Positions 17,888 to 26,788 of a stretch of 64,000 nt of DNA are shown here, one piece after another. This stretch comes from Polynucleobacter sp. AP-Elch-400A-B2. Lineage in GTDB: Bacteria > Pseudomonadota > Gammaproteobacteria > Burkholderiales > Burkholderiaceae. The first letter of the stretch is position 1. Every line of letters begins with the position of its first letter. Under the pieces are notes generated by a model, which saw only the letters and a list, made by a program, of their open reading frames with translations, was not told the origin of the DNA and ran no database searches. Where the stretch lies: assembly GCF_018688355.1 (NCBI RefSeq), contig NZ_CP061317.1, positions 1,992,091-2,056,090 on the forward strand, given 5' to 3'. Both the position numbers and the translations under genes were made by a program.

Positions 17888-17917
17888 ATTCTATCCGAAA
17901 AACACCCAATTCATCAA
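17888..17917 (-). promoter_or_regulatory. Probable sigma-70 promoter of metK
   Basis: TTGATG (-35) and TAGAAT (-10) separated by 18 bases. The start would fall about 7 bases downstream, exactly where the SAM-II P1 helix begins. Confidence 0.6.
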
Positions 17918-17966
17918 GCATCTCCGGAAATTTGGCCCTAGCGCCGGCATTGAATATCATTAGGGG

Positions 17967-18827
17967 GTGCGAAAACTCCTTCTCAAGCTAATCCTCGCTG
18001 CAATAGCGGTTCTGCCCTTATTCCTAGTTCAGGTAATTGGGGCTGCCTTAGGGATATTGGCCTATGTAGGATCCAAGCAATATCGATCACTTTTTCGCCC
18101 TCAATATGAGGCGGTTATTAAAAGCCATCATCTCCCACTTCAAATCTGGGGTGCAGCAGCAGCTTCGGGACAACTCTTCTCAGACAGCCTGTGGATTTGG
18201 TCCAACCCTTTAGCAGCACTAGCTAAGGCTGAGATACAAAATTGGGACGTCGTTGAAGCTGCAATGGCAGAAGGCCATGGAATGATTATCTTGTGTCCTC
18301 ATTTGGGGGGCTTTGAAATCATTCCCCGTATTCTTGCGGAGCATTTTCCAGCAACAATCATGTACCGCCCCTCTCGCCAAAGTTGGCTCAATGAGATTAT
18401 TGAAAAAGGGCGCGCATATCCCAATATGCACTTTGTGCCAACAAATATTCATGGGGTTCGCCATATGACCCGCGCCCTTTCAAAAGGGGAGGCAATCGCC
18501 ATTCTTCCAGATCAAGTCCCAAGCGGCGGCGATGGAATTTGGTCTAATTTTTTTGGTCGCATGGCTTATACGACCACCCTTCCTATTCGTCTTTCAATAC
18601 GCCACGCCACCCCAGCGGTAATGTTTACTGCAAAACGTAAATCAATCGGGTCTGGCTGGGTAATTAATGCTAAACGTTTAGAGCCATTTTCAGAAGATCC
18701 CAATATTGCTGCGCAAGAATTAAATATTGCAATTGAAAATGCTGTACTTACTGCTCCTGAACAATTCATCTGGGCCTATAACCGCTACAAACATCCGAGC
18801 GGAGCAGAATTGCCACCCAGTAATTAG
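17967..18827 (+). CDS. Lysophospholipid/lipid A late acyltransferase, LpxL (HtrB) family, copy 1
   Basis: 286 residues. Inner-membrane enzyme that transfers a secondary acyl chain to Kdo-lipid A. There is an N-terminal membrane anchor (residues about 5-33) and the catalytic H-x4-E in CPHLGGFEI (His112, Glu117), the form used by LpxL/LpxM. MYRPSR and LPDQVPSGGDGIW also match the family. The GTG at 17967 is the first possible start (an in-frame TAG is two codons earlier), but AGGGG lies directly against it, so the true start is not certain. It heads a run with a second paralogue, dapF following. Confidence 0.87.
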   Translation: MRKLLLKLILAAIAVLPLFLVQVIGAALGILAYVGSKQYRSLFRPQYEAVIKSHHLPLQIWGAAAASGQLFSDSLWIWSNPLAALAKAEIQNWDVVEAAMAEGHGMIILCPHLGGFEIIPRILAEHFPATIMYRPSRQSWLNEIIEKGRAYPNMHFVPTNIHGVRHMTRALSKGEAIAILPDQVPSGGDGIWSNFFGRMAYTTTLPIRLSIRHATPAVMFTAKRKSIGSGWVINAKRLEPFSEDPNIAAQELNIAIENAVLTAPEQFIWAYNRYKHPSGAELPPSN

Positions 18828-18851
18828 TTAATAAATTTATAATTTATTCTC

Positions 18852-19751
18852 ATGACCTGGTTACAAAATGTTTTTAATTTTCTAGCGCTAAGCCTGTTGC
18901 GCCTGTTTGCATTTTTACCCTATGGTCTCACCATTCAGGTTGGCTACGGTCTCGGCTGGTTAGCAGCGCAGATGCCTAATGAGCGTGCCAAGGTTGTTAA
19001 AACCAACTTACGCCTGTGCTTTCCCGATCTGAGCGAAGATGAGATTGATTCACTTGCGCAAGAGCACTGGAAATTATTTGGGCGCAGCGTAATCGAGAGA
19101 AGTCGTATTTGGCTTGGTAGCGGTAAACAAATCACTGATATCGTCACTATTAACTCTGCAATTACTCTGGGTGATCGTAAGCCACGCCTCCTAATCAACC
19201 CCCACTTTGTTGGGCTTGAGGGTGGTTTCATGGCCCTCTCTGTTTTAGCAAATGAGCATGACTGGCCACGTGGTGCCGGCCTCTATCAAAACATGAAGAA
19301 TCCCTTCTTCAATCAAAAAATGATTGAATGGAGAAATCGTTTCGGGGGGAAATCCATTGAGAGGCAAAGCCGCTTACGTGATTTGATTCGAGAGATTCAA
19401 ACGGGGAACTTTATTTTTATTGCGCCAGATATTGATCTCGGTCCACGCGACTCTGTTTTTGTACCCTTCTTTGGCATTCAAACCAATACGATTACTTCAG
19501 TCTCACGTTTAGCCAGGCTCAGCGGTGCAGAAGTCTGCCTCATGACCACCACCCTGAATCCCGATCGCAAAGCTTATACCTGCAATATCAGCGCCCCACT
19601 TCCTAACTTCCCAACGGATAATGTGGAGGTGGATACTGCACGCCTGAACAAATACATCGAAGACCTTGTTCGAGAAAGACCGGCAGAGTACTATTGGGTA
19701 CACAAACGGTTTAAGCATCGGCCGTCTGGAGAGCCAAGCCTTTATAACTAA
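18852..19751 (+). CDS. Lysophospholipid/lipid A late acyltransferase, LpxL family, copy 2
   Basis: 299 residues. Same family as the preceding gene (25 bases upstream), with catalytic H-x4-E at His118/Glu123 in NPHFVGLEGG and APDIDLGPRDSVFVPFFG. It is much closer to the third copy at 42.0-42.9 kb than to its neighbour: long identical blocks such as IEWRNRFGG and RPAEYYWVHKRFK are shared. Two tandem acyltransferases would give lipid A two secondary acyl chains, analogous to LpxL/LpxM. Which one adds which chain is unknown. Confidence 0.9.
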   Translation: MTWLQNVFNFLALSLLRLFAFLPYGLTIQVGYGLGWLAAQMPNERAKVVKTNLRLCFPDLSEDEIDSLAQEHWKLFGRSVIERSRIWLGSGKQITDIVTINSAITLGDRKPRLLINPHFVGLEGGFMALSVLANEHDWPRGAGLYQNMKNPFFNQKMIEWRNRFGGKSIERQSRLRDLIREIQTGNFIFIAPDIDLGPRDSVFVPFFGIQTNTITSVSRLARLSGAEVCLMTTTLNPDRKAYTCNISAPLPNFPTDNVEVDTARLNKYIEDLVRERPAEYYWVHKRFKHRPSGEPSLYN

Positions 19752-19762
19752 TTGGAATCCTT

Positions 19763-20665
19763 TTGAGCACGAATTTAAATATGTCCGCACGCACATTACG
19801 CTTCACCAAAATGCATGGTGCTGGCAATGATTTCATTGTGCTCAATGGGATTAATCAAGATCTTAGCAATATTACGCGTGAGCAATGGCAAAAATTAGCC
19901 CATCGTCAGTTTGGCATTGGTGCTGATCAAATTCTGCTAGTTGAAAAAGCTACACGCTCTGATGCTGATTTTCGTTATCGCATCTTTAATGCAGATGGTG
20001 GTGAAGTTGAGCAATGTGGCAATGGCTCACGTTGCTTTGTACGCTTTGTACTCGACCAAGGCTTATCTACGAAGAATCCCTTGCGCGTTGAAGTAGCACA
20101 CACCATACTCACACTCAGATCTCATGATGATGGTCAGGTAGAAGTCGATATGGGCGCGCCGATTTTTGAGCATAGCCAAATCCCTTTCAATGCTAGCGGC
20201 TTAGCAAGTAAGCAAGAGTTTCATGAAATGCTCTACGCACTACCCATTAAAACTCCTGCCGCACATGACAGTTGGATCGGCGTTGTGTCGATGGGCAACC
20301 CTCATGCAGTGCAAGTGGTGGGTGATGTTGATAGCGCACCCGTTCTTGAAGAAGGTCCATCAATCGAAAAAGATGCGGCATTCCCGAAAAAAGTCAATGC
20401 GGGTTATATGCAAATTCTGAATCGCAATGAAATCAAGTTGCGTGTATTTGAGCGTGGCGCTGGCGAGACCCTCGCTTGTGGCACTGGCGCATGTGCTGCA
20501 GTCGTCTCAGGAATTCGTCGTGGCTCACTAGACTCACCAGTCACAGTACATACTCGTGGAGGCGATCTACAAATCGCCTGGGGCGGAGTAATCAATGACG
20601 CAGCACAGTCCGTCATCATGACTGGCCCAGCGATTACCGTGTTCGAGGGTGAAACAACAATCTAA
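19763..20665 (+). CDS. dapF: Diaminopimelate epimerase
   Basis: About 300 residues from TTG at 19763, which has GGAA five bases before it; an ATG at 19781 gives 294 residues and the more usual N-terminus just before RFTKMHGAGNDF. It interconverts LL- and meso-diaminopimelate for lysine and peptidoglycan. The two active-site cysteines are in VEQCGNGSRCF and LACGTGACA. It lies 11 bases after the acyltransferase gene. DUF484 and xerC, its partners in many proteobacteria, are about 8 kb away here. Confidence 0.95.
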   Translation: MSTNLNMSARTLRFTKMHGAGNDFIVLNGINQDLSNITREQWQKLAHRQFGIGADQILLVEKATRSDADFRYRIFNADGGEVEQCGNGSRCFVRFVLDQGLSTKNPLRVEVAHTILTLRSHDDGQVEVDMGAPIFEHSQIPFNASGLASKQEFHEMLYALPIKTPAAHDSWIGVVSMGNPHAVQVVGDVDSAPVLEEGPSIEKDAAFPKKVNAGYMQILNRNEIKLRVFERGAGETLACGTGACAAVVSGIRRGSLDSPVTVHTRGGDLQIAWGGVINDAAQSVIMTGPAITVFEGETTI

Positions 20666-20686
20666 AGAGCGGGGCTGCTCTTGAGA

Positions 20687-21355
20687 TTAAATACCGTATT
20701 TCTCGCGATAGGCTTTCACAGCTGGTAGGTAACTTGTTAGCTCGGTATTGCTGGAAGCGGTTAAGAAAGCCATCAAGTCTGCCAAGTTCGCAATTGCAAC
20801 GACTGGCAAGCCAAATTCTTGCTCCACCGCCTGAACTGCTGACTGATCTCCAATGTCAGTGGCAGTTCCTGACTTTTCCATACGATCCAAGGCAATTAAT
20901 ACTGCTGCTGGCTCAGCACCCGCCTCACGAATGAGTTTGACAGACTCTCGCACAGACGTACCAGCAGAAATCACATCATCAATGATGACCACCCTGCCTT
21001 TGACTGGCGCACCCACCAATGAACCACCCTCACCATGATCTTTTACTTCTTTACGGTTGTAGGCATAAGGCACATTACGGCCAGCATCCGCTAAGGCGAT
21101 CGCAGTGGCAGCGGCTAATGTAATACCTTTGTAAGCTGGCCCATAGAGCATGTCATATTCAAGGCCAGATTCTTGCAAAGCTTTTGCGTAATAGCGGCCT
21201 AGCGCACTTAAAAGGGCGCCATCATTAAATCCACCGGCATTAAAGAAATAAGGGGAAAGGCGTCCAGCTTTAGTTTTAAACTCCCCAAACGACAAAACAT
21301 TTGCCTCAAGGGCAAATTGAATAAAGTTATCTTGATTAGAATTTTTTGAGCTCAT
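20687..21355 (-). CDS. pyrE: Orotate phosphoribosyltransferase
   Basis: 222 residues. It joins orotate and PRPP to orotidine-5'-phosphate in pyrimidine synthesis. The PRPP-binding motif VVIIDDVISAGTS and YNRKEVKDHGEGG are present. The start codon is only 8 bases from the divergent xth start, and the 10 bases across the gap read ATAGGCCTAT, a perfect palindrome. Its promoter must therefore lie inside xth coding sequence, or the message is almost leaderless. Confidence 0.95.
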   Translation of the reverse strand: MSSKNSNQDNFIQFALEANVLSFGEFKTKAGRLSPYFFNAGGFNDGALLSALGRYYAKALQESGLEYDMLYGPAYKGITLAAATAIALADAGRNVPYAYNRKEVKDHGEGGSLVGAPVKGRVVIIDDVISAGTSVRESVKLIREAGAEPAAVLIALDRMEKSGTATDIGDQSAVQAVEQEFGLPVVAIANLADLMAFLTASSNTELTSYLPAVKAYREKYGI

Positions 21356-21363
21356 AGGCCTAT

Positions 21364-22146
21364 ATGTTACGCATCATTTCTGCCAACCTCAACGGTATCC
21401 GCTCTGCAGTCAAAAAAGGCTTCTTGCCTTGGGTTGTAAAGCAAAAAGCGGACTTTGTCTGCATGCAGGAGCTCAAGGCTCAGCAGGATGATCTGGATGA
21501 CCCCATCCTCAATCCAGACGGCCTGCATGGCTTCTTTCATCATGCTGAGAAAAAGGGCTATAGCGGTTGTGGCATCTATACCCCACATCAGCCCGATGAA
21601 GTGCTCTATGGCTACGGCAATGAGGAGTTTGATGCTGAGGGGCGTTATGTGGAGACGCGATTCAAAAAGCTTTCAGTGATCTCGGTATACATGCCTTCAG
21701 GCTCAAGCTCGCCAGAAAGACAGGAGGCTAAGTATCGGTATCTGGATTCTTTCTTGCCACACCTAGTTGAGCTCAAAAAGTCAGGGCGCGAAATTGTGCT
21801 GTGTGGAGATGTGAATATTGCCCATAATGAGATTGACCTCAAGAACTGGAAAGGCAATCTCAAGAACTCGGGGTTTTTGCCTGAAGAGCGCGCTTGGCTA
21901 ACAAACCTGTTTGGCAAAGTCGGCTATGTAGATGTCTATAGAAAGCTAGAGCCCGAAGCGACTGAGACCTGCTACACCTGGTGGAGCAATCGTGGTCAAG
22001 CGTATGCCAAGAACGTAGGTTGGCGGATCGACTATCACATCACCACTCCAGGGATTGCAGTAAGCGCCAAAAATACTGCTGTGTATAAAGATGAGCGCTT
22101 CTCAGATCACGCTCCACTGACAATAGATTACGACTGGTCTATCTAG
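21364..22146 (+). CDS. xth: Exodeoxyribonuclease III (AP endonuclease)
   Basis: 260 residues. A base-excision-repair AP endonuclease and 3'-5' exonuclease. The family landmarks run in order: ANLNGIRSA, MQELKAQ (metal Glu), GDVNIAHNEIDL, WRIDYH and SDHAPL (catalytic Asp/His). The N-terminal MLRIISANLNG is essential to the fold, so the start is firm. It overlaps the AmpG-like gene tail to tail by 8 bases. Confidence 0.95.
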   Translation: MLRIISANLNGIRSAVKKGFLPWVVKQKADFVCMQELKAQQDDLDDPILNPDGLHGFFHHAEKKGYSGCGIYTPHQPDEVLYGYGNEEFDAEGRYVETRFKKLSVISVYMPSGSSSPERQEAKYRYLDSFLPHLVELKKSGREIVLCGDVNIAHNEIDLKNWKGNLKNSGFLPEERAWLTNLFGKVGYVDVYRKLEPEATETCYTWWSNRGQAYAKNVGWRIDYHITTPGIAVSAKNTAVYKDERFSDHAPLTIDYDWSI

Positions 22147-23473
22147 AAACCTGTGAGTCGTGCTTTTTAAACTCCACTACTTTGAAACGAATAGTGAGCC
22201 AAATCAGAATTAGGACCGGCGCGCCAATAATCGCAGTGCTAATAAAAAAGCTTGAGTAACCAAAGCTATCAACAAAGACGCCTGAGAAACCAGCCAACCA
22301 CTTTGGCAATAAAAGCATCATTGAACTAAACAAGGCGTACTGCGTTGCGGAGTACTGAATATTCGTTAATGCCGATAAGAAGGCAATGAAAGCAGCTGTT
22401 GCAATACCAGAACTCAAGTTATCGGCAGAGATTACCCAGATCAAGCCCTGCAAGTCATGGCCCTGCGTGGCAAGCCAAGCAAATAACAAATTGCTGACGG
22501 CCGATAAAATCGCACCCAGAAACAAAATCCGCATCACACCGAAACGCAAAGTGAGCACGCCTCCAACGAAGGCGCCGACCAATGTCATCACGACACCAAA
22601 GACCTTACTCACTGCTGCCACCTCATCTTTGGTATAGCCCATGTCAACATAAAACGGGTTGGCCATAATTCCCATCACCACATCACTAATCCGATAGATG
22701 GCAATTAAAGACAAAATCAAAATAGCGTGCCAACCGTAGCGCTTAATAAAATCTGCAAATGGCTCAATCAAAGTTTGATGTAGCCATGCTTTTGCATTGC
22801 GTGCTTTTGTAAGTTCAATGCGAACGGGCTCTTTACTAAACAAGGTGGTGACCACACCCACACCAATGGAGAGTGCCATACAAAGATAAGCAAATTGCCA
22901 GGCGGCTGGATCATAAGCAGCCAAACCAGATTCTGCACGGGCGGCCAACCAGAGAACACCGGCACCAGACCAAATTAAAGCAAGTCGATACCCTGTTTGA
23001 TAAGTAGCTGCCAAGGCGGCCTGATGGTCACTATCGGCTGACTCAATCCGGAAGGCATCTAAAGCAATATCTTGAGTGGCAGAACCAAAGGCAACCAGGA
23101 GTGCACACCACACAATCGGCGTCAATTGAACCTTGGGGTCAATGCTGGCCATACCCACCAGACCAAGAACAATCAACAATTGCGCAAATAGTAGCCAGCT
23201 ACGCCTTCTGCCAAATAATCTTGAAAGTAAGGGGATGGGCAATCGATCCACTAAAGGCGCCCACATCCACTTAAACGCGTAAATCAGGCCAACCCAAGTT
23301 AGATACCCAATCGTACTGCGATCAATGCCAGCCTCTCTTAGCCAAAAGCTCAGCGTTCCTAAAATCAGTAGCAGTGGTAGGCCCGCAGAGAAGCCCAAGA
23401 AGAGCATTCGAAGGCAAGGCCATTCGAGATAAACCCGAAAATCTTTTAGCCAGGACTGAGCGCTACTAAGCAC
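22139..23473 (-). CDS. ampG: AmpG-like muropeptide MFS transporter
   Basis: 444 residues with about 12 predicted membrane segments. AmpG imports anhydromuropeptides for cell-wall recycling and beta-lactamase induction. Diagnostic segments are GFSAGLPLLLILGTLSFWLREAG (given here only in part: GFSAGLPLLLILG), GLIYAFKWMWAPLVDR and SATQDIALDAFRIE. It overlaps the start of metW on the same strand by 8 bases and is the last gene of the metX series. Confidence 0.87.
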   Translation of the reverse strand: MLSSAQSWLKDFRVYLEWPCLRMLFLGFSAGLPLLLILGTLSFWLREAGIDRSTIGYLTWVGLIYAFKWMWAPLVDRLPIPLLSRLFGRRRSWLLFAQLLIVLGLVGMASIDPKVQLTPIVWCALLVAFGSATQDIALDAFRIESADSDHQAALAATYQTGYRLALIWSGAGVLWLAARAESGLAAYDPAAWQFAYLCMALSIGVGVVTTLFSKEPVRIELTKARNAKAWLHQTLIEPFADFIKRYGWHAILILSLIAIYRISDVVMGIMANPFYVDMGYTKDEVAAVSKVFGVVMTLVGAFVGGVLTLRFGVMRILFLGAILSAVSNLLFAWLATQGHDLQGLIWVISADNLSSGIATAAFIAFLSALTNIQYSATQYALFSSMMLLLPKWLAGFSGVFVDSFGYSSFFISTAIIGAPVLILIWLTIRFKVVEFKKHDSQVSR

Positions 23474-24047
23474 GTCGAACGCGGAACAGCGCTAGGCTTC
23501 CAAAAAGATTAGGCATCAAGGTAACTTGCCGCCCCTCATGCAGAATGCATTGATCCAAAATCTGCAAGCCTAAGCTCGAGGCTAATTTTTCAAAATCAGC
23601 AACGGTAAGAACACGCACATTGGGTGTGTTGTACCACTGGTAAGGCAGGCTTTTAGAAATTGGCATTCGGCCAAAGCCAACAGCTACGCGGTGTGACCAG
23701 TGGCCAAAGTTCGGGAAAGAAACCACTGACTCTTTGCCAACCCGAACCACTTCACGCAAGATCTTTTCAGTTTCGTGAATGGTTTGTAAGGTCTGGGAGA
23801 GCACAACCGTATCAAAACTATTGTTCTCAAAAAGCGCCAAGCCCCCTTCAAGATTTTGCTGAATAACGTTCAAGCCTTTTTGCACACAAGAAAGTACGCG
23901 CGCATCATCAATCTCAACCCCATAAGCGTGCACGGGTTTTTGTTTTTGCAAATACTCCAAGAAGCTGCCATCACCGCAACCGAGGTCAAGCACTTCGCTA
24001 TTGGGCACAATCCAATTCGCTATTGGAGCAAAGTCTGCGCGCTTCAT
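23466..24047 (-). CDS. metW: Methionine biosynthesis protein MetW
   Basis: 193 residues. A class I SAM-methyltransferase-like protein paired with MetX in many proteobacteria; it activates homoserine acylation. DLGCGDGSFLEYL is the SAM motif, and PNFGHWSHR, PYQWYNTPN and TVADFE are MetW-specific. The start overlaps the metX stop by four bases, the usual metXW arrangement. Confidence 0.94.
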   Translation of the reverse strand: MKRADFAPIANWIVPNSEVLDLGCGDGSFLEYLQKQKPVHAYGVEIDDARVLSCVQKGLNVIQQNLEGGLALFENNSFDTVVLSQTLQTIHETEKILREVVRVGKESVVSFPNFGHWSHRVAVGFGRMPISKSLPYQWYNTPNVRVLTVADFEKLASSLGLQILDQCILHEGRQVTLMPNLFGSLALFRVRRA

Positions 24048-25183
24048 GCCTTCACCTCGAGCATTTGTTCAAAATAAGCACGAATCAGATTGTGATAACG
24101 CGGGTCATCCAACAAAAAAGCATCGTGCCCATGTGGCGCATCAATCTCTGCATAACTGACTTCACTCTTATTGCTGAGCAAGGATTCCACAATCTCGCGA
24201 CTGCGATTGGGCGGGAAGCGCCAATCTGTAGAGAAGCTCACTACCAAGAACTTAGCTTGCACTTCCGCTAAAGCACGATTCAAACTGCCTTCGTAACGAC
24301 GGGAAGGATCAAAATAATCTAGCGCTCTAGTAATTAACAAGTACGTGTTGGCATCAAAGTAAGTAGAGAACTTGTCACCTTGATGGCGCAAATAGCTCTC
24401 AACCTCAAATTCCACATCAAAGCTAAAGCGATAATCCTGGGACTCGCCACTAGGTCTTTGCAGCTCGCGCCCAAACTTTTCTGCCATGTCATCATCAGAC
24501 AAATAGGTGATGTGTCCGACCATACGAGCCAACTTGAGGCCGCGCTTTGGCACTACGCCATGCTCGTAGTAATTGCCCCCATGAAAATCTGGGTCAGACA
24601 AAATTGCATTGCGAGCTACTTCATTAAATGCAATATTCTGTGCGCTGAGTTTTGGCGTTGATGCAATGACTAAGCAATGCGCAAGGCGTTTTGGAAACTG
24701 GATTGACCAAGCCAATGCCTGCATACCACCTAAGCTTCCACCCATTACCGCAGCAAAACGGCGGATACCTAACTTATCGGCCAAGCGCGCCTGAGTATTT
24801 ACCCAATCTTCCACCGTAATCACTGGGAAATCAGCGCCATAAGGCTTGCTAGTGGCAGGATTGGTACTCATGGGTCCAGTGGACCCAAAGCAAGAGCCTA
24901 AATTATTAACACCAATCACAAAGAAGTGATTTGTATCTACTGGCTTGCCTGGCCCAATCATGTTGTCCCACCAGCCGATATCTTTTGCATCATCTGGATT
25001 GGGTCCAGCCACATGGTGCGATGCATTTAATGCGTGACAAACTAGTACCGCATTACTTTTATCGGCATTGAGCTTGCCGTAAGTTTCAATTATTAAATCG
25101 TAGCCAGATAAGATGGCGCCACTTTGCAAAGGCAAGGGCTCGGCAAAATGGATAGTATTTCTAGAGAGGTGTAGCTCGCTCAT
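24044..25183 (-). CDS. metX: Homoserine O-acyltransferase MetX
   Basis: 379 residues, alpha/beta hydrolase fold. It acylates homoserine as the first committed step of methionine synthesis (acetyl or succinyl donor cannot be decided by eye). The nucleophile is the Ser of GGSLGGMQAL; His is in DAPHGHDAFLL, and the N-terminal CHALNASHHVAG is typical. ATGA overlap with slmA upstream and metW downstream makes one transcript. Confidence 0.94.
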   Translation of the reverse strand: MSELHLSRNTIHFAEPLPLQSGAILSGYDLIIETYGKLNADKSNAVLVCHALNASHHVAGPNPDDAKDIGWWDNMIGPGKPVDTNHFFVIGVNNLGSCFGSTGPMSTNPATSKPYGADFPVITVEDWVNTQARLADKLGIRRFAAVMGGSLGGMQALAWSIQFPKRLAHCLVIASTPKLSAQNIAFNEVARNAILSDPDFHGGNYYEHGVVPKRGLKLARMVGHITYLSDDDMAEKFGRELQRPSGESQDYRFSFDVEFEVESYLRHQGDKFSTYFDANTYLLITRALDYFDPSRRYEGSLNRALAEVQAKFLVVSFSTDWRFPPNRSREIVESLLSNKSEVSYAEIDAPHGHDAFLLDDPRYHNLIRAYFEQMLEVKA

Positions 25184-25836
25184 TCGGACAGAAGAATGCG
25201 AAGGCTTATATCAGATGCTTCGGTTGGAAGCTTCTTAAAGCCGCTGCGGGCAAAACGGTGCCAGCGACCCAAAACATAACTCATCAACATTGTTGCGCGA
25301 ATACTAACTTCATCTTGAGGCACATTTGCCCAAGGCCCACCCTGAGTTAGGGCGATACGCAGTGCTTGCTTTAAAGATGCTTCAACACGATCCAGCACTT
25401 GTGTAATACGCTCTTGTAGGCGATCGTCTTCTTGCAATAGAGCATCGCCCAAGAGTACGCGAGTCATACCAGGATTCTTTTCTGCAAAGAATAAAAGCAT
25501 CTGCAAAATGCCACGAGCCTGGGCAAGCCCAGATTCTTCTTTTTGATTGATCTGATTAATCAGACCAAAAACTGTTTGCTCAATAAATGCAATCAAGCCT
25601 TCAAACATCTGCGCCTTACTAGCAAAATGTCGATAAAGCGCTGCTTCTGAAACTTGAATTTTTGCAGCCAATGCCGCAGTCGTTACGCGCTCACCTTTGG
25701 GGTTTTGCAACATCTCTGCCAACACTTGCAAAATCTGGAGGCGGCGCTCACCCGGGCGTGGGCGCTTGCGTGTCTTGCCCTCTTCGGCAGCCGTCACTTC
25801 GATCTCTGATGCAGTAGGGTCAAAAGAATCACGCAT
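25180..25836 (-). CDS. slmA: Nucleoid occlusion factor SlmA (TetR family)
   Basis: 218 residues. An N-terminal TetR helix-turn-helix (TTAALAAKIQVSEAALYRH) follows a basic KRPRPGERR stretch, as in SlmA, which binds DNA sites and blocks FtsZ rings over the nucleoid. The C-terminal half has the SlmA length and the FARSGFKKLP motif. It sits between argB and metX with a four-base overlap to metX. Confidence 0.9.
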   Translation of the reverse strand: MRDSFDPTASEIEVTAAEEGKTRKRPRPGERRLQILQVLAEMLQNPKGERVTTAALAAKIQVSEAALYRHFASKAQMFEGLIAFIEQTVFGLINQINQKEESGLAQARGILQMLLFFAEKNPGMTRVLLGDALLQEDDRLQERITQVLDRVEASLKQALRIALTQGGPWANVPQDEVSIRATMLMSYVLGRWHRFARSGFKKLPTEASDISLRILLSE

Positions 25837-25858
25837 ATTTATATCTCTTGTTCAGCTA

Positions 25859-26761
25859 TTAGCGGGAACGAATCATCGTTCCGAATGCTTGCTCTGTCAG
25901 AATCTCCAACAATAAGGAGTGCTCAATTCGTCCATCAATAATGTGCACTGAATTTACACCGCTCTTTGCCGCATCTAATGCAGAAGAAATCTTTGGCAAC
26001 ATACCACCAGAAATAGTACCGTCAGCAAATAGGCCGTCAATTTCACGGGCAGTCAGGTCGGTCAAAAGATTACCGCTTTTATCCATCACACCAGGAATGT
26101 TAGTCATCATGACTAATTTCTCTGCATGCAAAATTTCCGCCATCTTGCCAGCTACCAAGTCAGCATTAATGTTGTAGGCCTGACCTTCTTCGCTAAATCC
26201 AATCGGGGAGATCACTGGAATAAAGGCATCGTCCTGCAATGCTTTTACAACTGCAGGATTAATCGCCTCAATCTCACCAACAAAACCTAAATCGATAGTT
26301 CCGCCAGGCTTCTTTTCATCGGGAACCAGCATCTTTTTTGCACGAATCAAGCCACCGTCTTTGCCAGTCAAGCCAACTGCTTGACCGCCAAAGTGATTAA
26401 TCAACATCACAATATCTTGCTGCACTTCGCCGCCGAGAACCCACTCAACCACTTCCATGGTCTCTTCATCGGTCACGCGCATACCCTGAATAAAGGTGCC
26501 TGTCTTACCAATCTTCTTGAGAGCCTCATCAATTTGCGGGCCGCCGCCATGTACCACCACCGGGTTCATACCAACTAGCTTAAGCAAAATGACATCGCGC
26601 GCAAAGCTTTCCTTCAGGCGCTCTTCGACCATCGCATTTCCACCGTACTTAATCACAATAGTCTTGCCGTGATAAGCCCGAATGTAAGGCAAGGCCTCGG
26701 CCAAAATCTCCGCCTTTAATAAAGGGGAGATGTCACTAATAGATGGGGATTGCGTTGTCAT
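25859..26761 (-). CDS. argB: Acetylglutamate kinase
   Basis: 300 residues from ATG at 26761 (a TTG nine codons earlier is also open but lies directly against the dksA stop). It phosphorylates N-acetylglutamate in arginine synthesis and is usually feedback-inhibited by arginine. KYGGNAMVE, HGGGPQIDEAL, INADLVAGKMAE and MLPKISSALDA are all present. Confidence 0.95.
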   Translation of the reverse strand: MTTQSPSISDISPLLKAEILAEALPYIRAYHGKTIVIKYGGNAMVEERLKESFARDVILLKLVGMNPVVVHGGGPQIDEALKKIGKTGTFIQGMRVTDEETMEVVEWVLGGEVQQDIVMLINHFGGQAVGLTGKDGGLIRAKKMLVPDEKKPGGTIDLGFVGEIEAINPAVVKALQDDAFIPVISPIGFSEEGQAYNINADLVAGKMAEILHAEKLVMMTNIPGVMDKSGNLLTDLTAREIDGLFADGTISGGMLPKISSALDAAKSGVNSVHIIDGRIEHSLLLEILTEQAFGTMIRSR

Positions 26762-26788
26762 TGCTACTTTTATATTCGGTCTAGTCAA

